Assembly: GCA_934573855.1 (NCBI GenBank)
Contig: CAKTMF010000016.1
Coordinates: 1-25,922, forward strand
Source: an uncultured Oscillospiraceae bacterium
GTDB taxonomy: Bacteria; Bacillota; Clostridia; Oscillospirales; Oscillospiraceae
Direction of reading: 5' to 3'
DNA length: 25,922 nucleotides
Within the stretch, counting starts at the first letter, position 1. Every line of letters starts with the position of its first letter. A program made the translations under genes and the position numbers. The notes below the pieces were generated by a model. That model was not told the origin of the DNA and searched no databases. It worked only from the letters and a program-made list of their open reading frames with translations. This document shows, piece by piece, positions 1 to 6,278 of the stretch.

Positions 1-158
1 GCGGCTCCGCCTCCCTGCCTGACCGTCTGCCCGCCGCTCTCGGCGTTTACGGTGATGTCGCCCTTGCCGATGTCCCAGGTCGCCGCGTGCGCCGACACGG
101 GCAGACTGGCGAGAAGCAGCAGCGCAAGGAGCGTTGATACGATTTTCTTTCCCTTCAT
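1..158 (-). CDS. Secreted protein of unknown function (N-terminal part only)
   Basis: The ATG at 158-156 is preceded by a strong AAGGAGG site at about 167-174. The first 25 residues are a textbook Sec signal peptide: a basic start (MKGKK), a Leu/Ala-rich core (LLALLLLASL) and an AHA-A cleavage site. About 27 residues of mature protein follow, starting TWDIGKGDITVNAESGGQ, then the reading frame leaves the window. The visible part resembles the start of extracellular proteins made of beta-strand or repeat units, but it is too short to assign a family. A sigma-A type promoter lies upstream at 231-259. Export is well supported by the signal peptide; function is unknown. Confidence 0.75.
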   Translation of the reverse strand, partial: MKGKKIVSTLLALLLLASLPVSAHAATWDIGKGDITVNAESGGQTVRQGGGA

Positions 159-230
159 GTGTAAAAGCCTCCTTCTTTGTTCTGATCGATCGCCTCGATT
201 CCTTTTTGATGTGAATCCTTATACACAGTC

Positions 231-259
231 ATTTTACCAGACGATGCGGAAATTTTCAA
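231..259 (-). promoter_or_regulatory. Sigma-A type promoter of the secreted-protein gene
   Basis: On the minus strand, TTGAAA (259-254) and TAAAAT (236-231) are separated by 17 bases, giving 5 of 6 matches to each consensus hexamer. This predicts a leader of about 65 bases before the ATG at 158. Confidence 0.6.
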
Positions 260-327
260 GAGCTTGTTCGGACAAGGACCTGCACCCGCGGTCCGGAGCT
301 TGAAAGCACGAGGATATTCGTGTATAA

Positions 328-462
328 TGCCAAAAAGGTCCTTTGACCATGCGCACGCTCGGGCGCAACATGGCGTTCATGATGAAGTCCTTCCGGCTCG
401 GCAGGGAGAAATTCGGCCTGCCGCAGAAGGAGCCGCCCGTCTTCACGAATTTCTGCAAATGA
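328..462 (+). pseudogene. C-terminal remnant of a flavodoxin/NADPH-dependent FMN reductase family protein
   Basis: One frame from about 328 to the TGA at 460-462 reads CQKGPLTMRTLGRNMA and ends PPVFTNFCK. This matches the usual tail of clostridial flavodoxin-like iron-sulfur flavoproteins, where LGRNMAW is followed by a basic helix and a TNF ending. An in-frame TAA at 325-327 cuts it off, and nothing upstream on this strand resembles the FMN-binding domain. No proper start or RBS precedes the ATG at 349. I read it as a stump of a lost gene; the match is from memory of the family. The 463-642 stretch after it shows no gene or clear element. Confidence 0.55.
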
Positions 463-642
463 CCGCAGGAGAGTCTTTTCATGAATAAATAGCGCTTATC
501 CCCTGCGGCCCCTCAGGGACGGTAGCCCGGACATGCTTTGCGGCGAAGCTACGCGCGGCGTGCAGAAGCAAGGTAAAGGACGGCTCCGCGCTCCTTCATG
601 CCTGCGAAACGGACTGAAGCGTAAAGCAATATGACCACGACG

Positions 643-676
643 GGGGGACGTCCGCTTTTGGACGCCCCCTGTTTTT
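643..676 (+). terminator. Rho-independent terminator
   Basis: GGGGG-A-CGTCC (643-653) pairs with GGACGCCCCC (660-669) apart from one bulged A, with a 6-base loop, and is followed by TGTTTTTG. It would end any residual transcription through the flavodoxin remnant and insulate the first sigma gene. Confidence 0.75.
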
Positions 677-717
677 GAAAAAAAATTTTTGTTTTCCGTT
701 AATGAGCATGGAGAAAA

Positions 718-750
718 CCGTAGTATATGGGTGAAGACGGAAAGAGGTGA
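718..750 (+). promoter_or_regulatory. Candidate autoregulated ECF-type promoter element of sigma gene 1
   Basis: CCGTA at 718-722 lies 39 bases before the sigma ATG. The following block (CCGTAG..TAT.GGTGA, then CGGAAAGAGGTGAC) recurs almost unchanged before sigma gene 2. No convincing sigma-A -10 box is visible here. CGTA-like -10 elements are typical of ECF sigma promoters, so autoregulation is likely but is an inference. The GAGGTG at 744-749 is the Shine-Dalgarno site. Confidence 0.5.
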
Positions 751-756
751 CTGTCA

Positions 757-1314
757 ATGACGGATACGGAGATCATCGCCCTGTTCTATGAGCGCTCGGA
801 GCGGGCGATAGACGAGCTTGACAGGCGGCACGGCGCGGCCGTGACGGGAGTGGCGCGGAATATTCTCGGCAGCGAGCAGGACGCGGAGGAATGCGTGAAC
901 GACACATATCTCGCGGTCTGGAACACTGTCCCGCCGCAGAGGCCCTCCCCTCTCAGAACGTTCGTGTGCAAAATAGCGCGCAACCTCGCGGTGAAAAGAT
1001 ACCACGCCGACACCGCCGCCAAGCGGAACAGCCGCTATGACGCGGCGCTCGGCGAGCTGGAGGAGTGCCTGCCTGGCCGGGACAGCGTGGAGGGCGAGTA
1101 TGAGGCAAAGGAGCTGTCGCTCGCGATAAGCGCCTTTCTCCGCACGCTCAATTACACCGACAGATTCATATTCATGCGCCGCTACTGGTACGCCGACTCC
1201 CCGCAGGAGATCGCCTCCGCGATAGGCTCGACTCCGAACAGCGTGACGGTCCGTCTTTACCGTATCAGGGAAAAACTGAGACACAGTCTTGAAAAGGAGG
1301 GCTTGCTCGTATGA
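757..1314 (+). CDS. ECF-like RNA polymerase sigma factor 1
   Basis: This 185-residue protein has the two-domain layout of an extracytoplasmic-function sigma factor. Region 2 covers roughly residues 5-85 (with QDAEECVNDTYLAVWN, the typical -10 recognition and core-binding helix). Region 4 covers about 120-178 with a helix-turn-helix (PQEIASAIGSTPNSVTVRLY). It should direct RNA polymerase to a small regulon that probably includes its own gene. The start is fixed by GAGGTG seven bases upstream. The stop overlaps the start of the next gene by four bases (ATGA), so the two are translationally coupled. It is the same length as sigma 2 and clearly its paralog, with region 4 the most divergent part, which suggests different promoter specificity. 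Base composition is GC-rich like the chromosome. The signal it answers is unknown. Confidence 0.9.
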   Translation: MTDTEIIALFYERSERAIDELDRRHGAAVTGVARNILGSEQDAEECVNDTYLAVWNTVPPQRPSPLRTFVCKIARNLAVKRYHADTAAKRNSRYDAALGELEECLPGRDSVEGEYEAKELSLAISAFLRTLNYTDRFIFMRRYWYADSPQEIASAIGSTPNSVTVRLYRIREKLRHSLEKEGLLV

Positions 1315-2450
1315 ATCGGGAAACGATCTCCATGGCGCTCAATGCCATTGACGACAGCTTCATCAGCGAAGCGGCGGTCTTTTGCCCGGAGTCCATACAG
1401 GAAAGCCCGGAAAGGATCATCCACATGAAAAAGAAAAGAATTATTACTTTTGTGCTCGCGGCCGCGCTGATCCTGGCGATGGGAGCCGTAGCTTATGCAG
1501 CCGATCTCTTCGGCATTAGGGCACTGTTTATGAAGAACTCCGCTCCGGCTGACAATTCCAATGGCGGATATGTGTCATTTACCCAACCGCAGGATGTGCC
1601 GGAGGAAATGGATGCGGGCATCCGTGCGAAGATCGACAACTCCACCAAAGCCTGGGCAGAGTGGACCGCTTGGAGCAGAGAGAACGGCATATATGAACCG
1701 GAAAGCTGCAAAGCACCGGAAAACACAAGTACATCCACTGTAGAAGAAAACGCAGACGGATCATATACCATGATTTTCTATAGTGACAGTAACAGCAAAA
1801 ACGAGATCGAACGACGCACAGTTTCCGCAGAGGACTACAAAGCGTTTGAAGCTTATTGGGAGGCCAGAGCCAAAGGATTCAGCGGATATGATTATCCGTA
1901 TCATGTCTATACCCAGGGAATGGCCGACAAGCTTGAGAGCATCGCTGCAAATTATGGGTTGAATATCCGCCACCAGAGAACGAGCATGTTCCAAAATCAC
2001 GACGAGATGGCTGAGTTTTCCACCCGCGAAGAAATCACTGCGCGGATCAACGAGGTTTGCGCGGGAGGCAAGAGCTTTTTCCGCATCGAGCCCACCGGTT
2101 ACGACAAGTTTTATTACTTCGACGAGGGAACCTTTGCCGTCAGCTTCTATACCACCGAGAACCTGACAAACACCGGCACGTGCTGCTACATTTACAACTC
2201 TCCATACGGTACAATGTCCAGCGGATATGAAATCTTTGAGGAGGCTGGAGATCCGAGCGCCTTTACGGTAAGAAATCATACTACTCCCGATGGTACAGAC
2301 CTCACCGTTCTACAGAACGGCACCGACTATTATGCCTATGTCTATCTGGAGAACTCCTTCGTGACGGTACACATCATGCAGCTCAACGGACTGAGCGACG
2401 CAGAGATCGATGCCATTCTGGATATGGTTGATTTCAGCACGATCCGTTAA
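1311..2450 (+). CDS. Membrane-anchored probable anti-sigma factor 1
   Basis: This 379-residue protein is coupled to sigma 1. It has a short cytoplasmic N-terminus (residues 1-42) with the motif ALNAIDDSFISEAA, one hydrophobic segment at about 43-64, then a large extracytoplasmic domain. Related motifs open the two other partner proteins in this array, so residues 1-40 are probably the sigma-binding part. There is no zinc-binding HxxxCxxC motif. The ectodomain (65-379) is acidic and aromatic-rich, ends with SFVTVHIMQLNGLSDAEID, and is not similar to the ectodomains of partners 2 and 3. From about position 1500 onward the gene is visibly AT-richer than its own beginning. An internal ATG at 1425, with AAAGGA eight bases upstream, could start a second form beginning with a perfect signal peptide. 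The role as sigma regulator is inferred from context and topology. Confidence 0.75.
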   Translation: MNRETISMALNAIDDSFISEAAVFCPESIQESPERIIHMKKKRIITFVLAAALILAMGAVAYAADLFGIRALFMKNSAPADNSNGGYVSFTQPQDVPEEMDAGIRAKIDNSTKAWAEWTAWSRENGIYEPESCKAPENTSTSTVEENADGSYTMIFYSDSNSKNEIERRTVSAEDYKAFEAYWEARAKGFSGYDYPYHVYTQGMADKLESIAANYGLNIRHQRTSMFQNHDEMAEFSTREEITARINEVCAGGKSFFRIEPTGYDKFYYFDEGTFAVSFYTTENLTNTGTCCYIYNSPYGTMSSGYEIFEEAGDPSAFTVRNHTTPDGTDLTVLQNGTDYYAYVYLENSFVTVHIMQLNGLSDAEIDAILDMVDFSTIR

Positions 2451-2473
2451 TCACACAAAGCAATACTTTCTAC

Positions 2474-2507
2474 AGCCCGTCTCTCCTGCTTGGAGGGGCG
2501 GGCTTTT
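2474..2507 (+). terminator. Rho-independent terminator after anti-sigma 1
   Basis: AGCCCGTCTCTCC (2474-2486) pairs with GGAGGGGCGGGCT (2492-2504) along all 13 positions, two of them G-T, with a 5-base loop, and is followed by TTTT. Confidence 0.8.
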
Positions 2508-2513
2508 CCATGA

Positions 2514-2538
2514 AATGTGTCTCACGGTGAGACACATT
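2514..2538. promoter_or_regulatory. Perfect 25-base palindrome, possible operator
   Basis: AATGTGTCTCAC (2514-2525) and GTGAGACACATT (2527-2538) are exact inverted copies around a single central G. It lies just after the terminator of the first pair and about 130 bases before sigma gene 2. It has no T-run after it, so it is more likely a binding site for a dimeric regulator than a terminator. Confidence 0.5.
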
Positions 2539-2586
2539 ATTGCGCCTATTTTTACAGCGGAATATCTGGTGCTGTTATGCATCCGT

Positions 2587-2633
2587 GTGATATAATCTCA
2601 TTGTTTTTTGTAGAAATCCTTTCTGAATCCGTA
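2587..2633 (+). promoter_or_regulatory. Promoter region of sigma gene 2 (extended -10 plus CCGTA element)
   Basis: TGATATAAT ends at 2596 and is an extended -10 box (TGnTATAAT) without a clear -35. CCGTA at 2629-2633 lies 38 bases before the ATG and begins the same block (CCGTAG..TAT.GGTGA..CGGAAAGAGGTGAC) that precedes sigma gene 1. This suggests one housekeeping and one ECF-type start; which of them is used is not known. Confidence 0.5.
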
Positions 2634-2666
2634 GACTATAGGTGAGGCGGAAAGAGGTGACGGAAC

Positions 2667-3224
2667 ATGACAGACGCGGAGATCATCGACCTGTTCTTTG
2701 AACGTTCAGAGCAGGCAATCACCGAGCTTGCCAAAAAACACGGCGGAGCGGTCAGCCGGATCGCATACAATATCCTCGGAAATATGCAGGATACGGAAGA
2801 GTGTGTCAATGACACATGGATGGGAACATGGAATGCGATCCCACCCAGCAGACCGTCGCCGCTCAGAAACTTCGTTTGCAGGATCGCACGCAATCTTGCG
2901 ACAAAGAAATACCATGCCAACACAGCGGAGAAGCGGGACAGCCAATACGACGTTGCTCTCGATGAATTGACCGAGTGTATTCCAGACCGTAGCAATGTGG
3001 AAGATACATACGGAGCAAAGGAACTGGCAACAGCGATCAACAGCTTTCTGGATACCCTTGATTTTCTGGATAAGTTCGTGTTCATGCGCCGATATTGGTA
3101 TTCCGACTCTCTGACCGACATTTCAAGAATGTCCGGGCTGAGCTATAAAACGGTATCCGTCCGTCTTACCCGCATCAAGGAAAAACTCAAAAAACACTTG
3201 ATGAAGGAGGGATTGCTTGTATGA
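2667..3224 (+). CDS. ECF-like RNA polymerase sigma factor 2
   Basis: This 185-residue paralog of sigma 1 is colinear from end to end: MTDAEIIDLFFERSEQAI against MTDTEIIALFYERSERAI at the start, and an identical MKEGLLV/EKEGLLV-type tail. Region 2 (about 5-85, TEECVNDTWMGTWN) is well conserved. The helix-turn-helix of region 4 (LTDISRMSGLSYKTVSVRL) differs strongly from sigma 1, so the two should recognise different -35 elements. The start is set by GAGGTGA. Its stop overlaps the next gene by ATGA. The gene is clearly AT-richer than sigma 1 and 3 (about 50% GC by eye against more than 60%), a sign of separate origin or recent transfer. Confidence 0.9.
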   Translation: MTDAEIIDLFFERSEQAITELAKKHGGAVSRIAYNILGNMQDTEECVNDTWMGTWNAIPPSRPSPLRNFVCRIARNLATKKYHANTAEKRDSQYDVALDELTECIPDRSNVEDTYGAKELATAINSFLDTLDFLDKFVFMRRYWYSDSLTDISRMSGLSYKTVSVRLTRIKEKLKKHLMKEGLLV

Positions 3225-4285
3225 AGCGGGAATTGATCTCCCAGGCGCTGAATATGCTGGATGATCGACATATCAGCGGCACAGCATCCTTTGATCCCGG
3301 GGTCATACAAGAAAGCCCGGAAAGGATCGCACCCATGAAAAAGAAACGTATCATCTCCATCGCTCTTGCCGCGGCGCTCATACTCGCGCTGGGGACGGCC
3401 GCCTACGCGGCATGGAGCATACACACCGCTCGCCAGCAGGAGCTCAAGGCCGATCTGAACATCGAAGAGAGCAACGTGAACAGCTATGTGGAATATGTCA
3501 TACCCGACGATCAGGAGGGCGGGCTTACGCTCCTCTCCTCCGTGAACGACGGTGAAATGCAGCGGGTATATGTGAACGTCTCCCCAGTGAGCGAGGAGGA
3601 GGCTGCCGGCTTCGCGGATGACAGAACATTTTCGTGGAGCTTTGAGGGTACCGACGTCGGCGGCTTTGCCGGCCCCTCGATACCGTCGGGCGTCACGCTG
3701 TACGGCGATGACGAGATACGCGAGGGCATACTCAAGTATTCCTACGACAAGGAGACGCAGACGCTGACCCTGCGCTGCCTCATCGAGGATATGTTCATCG
3801 AAAGGGCCTCTGCCGCCCTCGGCACGGACGAGCTGCCGCTTCTGGTGCATATGTCCAGCGGAGCAGAGGAGCTGCGGACCTTCGGCCCGGTCACGTTCAC
3901 CCCGACAGAGGAGCGGACCCGCTATTTTGACTTCGGTCCCGCCGTTTACCGCGACGCGGAGCTTGACAGGGATATTGAGATCGTGGGCCTAGAGCTGACG
4001 CCCTTTGCCGCCGTGTGGAAGGTGAGCTACGAGGACGCGCAGCTGTGCCACTCTCCGGGAGCGGACCCGTCCGTGTGTGAGCCGTGGTCCATACTGGAGG
4101 ACAAGGTCTGCATCGAGACGCTGCTGTACTTCTCCGACGGCTCGTCCTTCTCGACCGGCGGCGCGCTGACGTGTCCGTACAAGGACGGCGTGGTGGAGCT
4201 TCACTGCAGCTGGGGAGCCGCCATCGACCTCGACGATATACAGAGGATCGTCCTCAACGGCCTCGTTCTCTGGGAAAATAAGTAA
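3221..4285 (+). CDS. Membrane-anchored probable anti-sigma factor 2
   Basis: This 354-residue protein is coupled to sigma 2. The N-terminus (ALNMLDDRHISG) and the positions of the basic patch (MKKKR at 39-43) and membrane segment (about 44-64) match partner 1 residue for residue. The DNA for residues 27-60 is nearly the same in both genes. The ectodomain, however, resembles partner 3: RQQEL, then EESNV, LTLLSSVNDG and VNVSPV in the same order and spacing. Composition changes from AT-richer to GC-rich near 3350, exactly where the ectodomain begins, so the gene looks like a chimera. AAAGGA and an ATG at 3335 again give an internal start with an ideal signal peptide (AYA-A). The role is inferred from coupling and topology. 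Confidence 0.75.
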   Translation: MKRELISQALNMLDDRHISGTASFDPGVIQESPERIAPMKKKRIISIALAAALILALGTAAYAAWSIHTARQQELKADLNIEESNVNSYVEYVIPDDQEGGLTLLSSVNDGEMQRVYVNVSPVSEEEAAGFADDRTFSWSFEGTDVGGFAGPSIPSGVTLYGDDEIREGILKYSYDKETQTLTLRCLIEDMFIERASAALGTDELPLLVHMSSGAEELRTFGPVTFTPTEERTRYFDFGPAVYRDAELDRDIEIVGLELTPFAAVWKVSYEDAQLCHSPGADPSVCEPWSILEDKVCIETLLYFSDGSSFSTGGALTCPYKDGVVELHCSWGAAIDLDDIQRIVLNGLVLWENK

Positions 4286-4302
4286 AAAGCAATAAGTATG
4301 TC

Positions 4303-4345
4303 ACACGGCCGGTACCCGCAGCAGGATATCGGCCGTGTATCTTTG
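4303..4345 (+). terminator. Rho-independent terminator after anti-sigma 2
   Basis: ACACGGCCG (4303-4311) pairs exactly with CGGCCGTGT (4330-4338), with three further pairs inside the loop (one G-T), and is followed by a T-rich stretch (ATCTTTGTCGTTTTT). Confidence 0.7.
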
Positions 4346-4354
4346 TCGTTTTTA

Positions 4355-4391
4355 TGATATAATTCTGTGACCTGCCGCGGTGATATCCGTA
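4355..4391 (+). promoter_or_regulatory. Promoter region of sigma gene 3 (extended -10 plus CCGTA element)
   Basis: TGATATAAT (4355-4363) is an extended -10 identical to the one before sigma gene 2. CCGTA at 4387-4391 lies 43 bases before the start and is followed by ATATATGTATGA, a looser version of the block before sigma genes 1 and 2. Confidence 0.45.
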
Positions 4392-4429
4392 ATATATGTA
4401 TGAGAGCGCCCGAACGAAGGAGGACCGAT

Positions 4430-4990
4430 ATGAAGGACCAAGACATTGTTGACCTGTACTGGCAACGTTCAGAGCAGGCCATTTCCGAAACGGAGCGCAA
4501 GTACGGGCGGTACTGCCACACGATAGCCTACAATATCTGCGCAGACCGTGAGGACGCGGAGGACTGTGTGAACGACACATGGCTCGCCGCGTGGAACTCC
4601 ATGCCGGACAAGCGTCCGTCCGTTCTGTCAACATTTCTCGGCTATATCACGCGCAATCTCGCCATCGACCGCTGGAACGAAAAAACGGCCAGAAAGCGCG
4701 GCGGAGGAGAAATGCCGCTTGCTCTCGACGAGCTGTCGGAGTGTATCCCCGGCAGCGGCGGCGACCCCGTCGAGGCTGTCGAGGCAAAGGAGCTTGAGGC
4801 CGCGATACGGGATTTTACCGGCGGTCTTAAGGATGAGGAGCGCAGGATGTTCATCGCCCGGTACTTTTTTCTGCTCCCCGTGGATGAGATAGCCGCGCGG
4901 CTGCACGTCAGCCGCAGCAAGGCCAAGACCACGCTCTACAGGTCGAGGAACAAGCTGCGCCGGTATTTACAGGAGGAAGGCTTATGTTGA
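4430..4990 (+). CDS. ECF-like RNA polymerase sigma factor 3
   Basis: This is a 186-residue sigma factor with region 2 at about 1-85 (EDAEDCVNDTWLAAWN) and region 4 at about 120-180 (VDEIAARLHVSRSKAKTTLY helix-turn-helix). The reading frame is open from 4367, but AAGGAGGA at 4417-4424 and the alignment with sigma 1 and 2 (MKDQDIVDLYWQRSEQAI) place the start at 4430. It is more distant from sigma 1 and 2 than they are from each other. Its end overlaps the partner gene by seven bases. GC-rich, like the general background. Confidence 0.9.
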   Translation: MKDQDIVDLYWQRSEQAISETERKYGRYCHTIAYNICADREDAEDCVNDTWLAAWNSMPDKRPSVLSTFLGYITRNLAIDRWNEKTARKRGGGEMPLALDELSECIPGSGGDPVEAVEAKELEAAIRDFTGGLKDEERRMFIARYFFLLPVDEIAARLHVSRSKAKTTLYRSRNKLRRYLQEEGLC

Positions 4991-6222
4991 ATTCAATGAC
5001 TCTGCTGCGCGCCATGGGAGGTATCGGGGAGGCCCATCTTTCTGACACCGCCGCCGCGCTGAGGCTGACGGAGGGGCGCGCCGCGCGCGGCAGCGGCAGC
5101 GCGCGTCTGTGGCGGACGGTGCTGATCGCGGCGCTACTGGCGGCGCTCCTGACCGCGTGCGCCGTCGGCATTTCCATCCATCAGAGACGCCAGCGGGAGC
5201 TGCGCGAGCGGTATGAGGTGGAGGAAAAGAACGTCGGCGCGTGGGTCGACCACGACGTGCCGCAGGGCGGTGCCGCGGCGTCCGGGGAGCCGGAGATAAC
5301 GCTGCTCTCGCAGTATAACGACGGGGTGTTCTGTACGGTCTTTGTCAACGTGTCGCCCGTGGAGGAGAGCGAGATCGTGACGCCCTTCATGCAGGAGATG
5401 ATCGAGGACGGCTGGTCCCACCGGCTCGAGTACAGATTCTCTCTCGGCGGGGACGCGCCTGACGGCTACGCTGCCTTCGTCTGGGACTACGGCGGCGAGT
5501 ACGGCCCGGAGGATATGGTGAGCGACGAGACGATTAATGTCGACGGGAAGCCCCGCCCGGACGTCACGCGGGAGGCGCGCCTGCGCGAAATGAAAAAGCA
5601 GTGCTATAACCCCGACACGAAAACTCTCACCCTCAGCTGCCCGATACCTCTCGCCAACATCGGCCGAAGCGGGCAGGTCACGCTCGAGCTTGCGCTGTGG
5701 GACGTGTACCAGCGCGGCACCGGCTTTGACATCGACGCCTGCGAGCTTCGCAGTGAGCTGCGCCGCTCCTTCGGCACGGTCAGCTTCGAGCCTGCCGCAA
5801 AGGAATTTCGTACCGTCCGCTTCGACGAGCCGCCGGAGTTCTTCAACGAGGAGCGCGGCAAGTACGGGCGAGTCCTCGGCGTTGACATCTCCGCGTCGAA
5901 GATCATCTGGCACATCGTACACGAGGAGCAGTCCGCTATGGACGACGGCGGCAAGAGCGGCGAAGGATACGAAACGGCGCTCTCGTGGTGCGGCTGTGTC
6001 GACCGGCTCCTGCGCTCGGCGGTGCTGGGCTTTGACGACGGGACGAGCCTTCCGTGCGGCGGCGCGCTGGCTTACGGCACGGTGAACGGCGAGCTGGAAT
6101 TTACCTCACACCATACGGCTGAGGGGCAGGGCGAGATCACGATCGACATACACAAGCTCTCCTCCGTCACGATCGCGGGGCAGACCTTCGAGCTGCCTGC
6201 GGTCGCGGATATAAGAGGCTGA
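4984..6222 (+). CDS. Membrane-anchored probable anti-sigma factor 3
   Basis: This 412-residue protein overlaps sigma 3 and is preceded by AGGAGGAAGG. The N-terminus carries a variant of the shared motif (AMGGIGEAHLSDTAAAL). One hydrophobic segment at about 44-64 is followed by RQRELRERYEVEEKNV and a long extracytoplasmic domain. That domain is homologous to partner 2 (ITLLSQYNDG, then VNVSPV, and a WH/WK strand in the second half) but carries insertions. It has no catalytic or zinc-binding motif that I recognise. It is likely to hold sigma 3 at the membrane until an external or envelope signal arrives; that is inference from gene coupling and topology. Confidence 0.75.
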   Translation: MLNSMTLLRAMGGIGEAHLSDTAAALRLTEGRAARGSGSARLWRTVLIAALLAALLTACAVGISIHQRRQRELRERYEVEEKNVGAWVDHDVPQGGAAASGEPEITLLSQYNDGVFCTVFVNVSPVEESEIVTPFMQEMIEDGWSHRLEYRFSLGGDAPDGYAAFVWDYGGEYGPEDMVSDETINVDGKPRPDVTREARLREMKKQCYNPDTKTLTLSCPIPLANIGRSGQVTLELALWDVYQRGTGFDIDACELRSELRRSFGTVSFEPAAKEFRTVRFDEPPEFFNEERGKYGRVLGVDISASKIIWHIVHEEQSAMDDGGKSGEGYETALSWCGCVDRLLRSAVLGFDDGTSLPCGGALAYGTVNGELEFTSHHTAEGQGEITIDIHKLSSVTIAGQTFELPAVADIRG

Positions 6223-6229
6223 AGCGCAG

Positions 6230-6264
6230 AAATGCCTGTGTCCCGGAACAGGACACAGGCATTT
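6230..6264. terminator. Bidirectional terminator between converging genes
   Basis: AAATGCCTGTGTCC (6230-6243) and GGACACAGGCATTT (6251-6264) form a perfect 14-bp stem with a 7-base loop. It lies between the end of anti-sigma 3 and the end of the oppositely directed EFR1-type gene and can serve both. Confidence 0.85.
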
Positions 6265-6278
6265 GATATTATTTCCCG

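Noticed and set aside
52..482. Several short frames on both strands around 52-488
   Set aside because: None has a Shine-Dalgarno site and family features together; they overlap the signal-peptide gene, its promoter or the flavodoxin remnant.
728..751. Seven-codon leader ORF (MGEDGKR) just before sigma gene 1
   Set aside because: The start codon is not kept in the homologous block before sigma gene 2 (ATA instead of ATG, frame broken), so conservation is at the DNA/RBS level, not peptide level.
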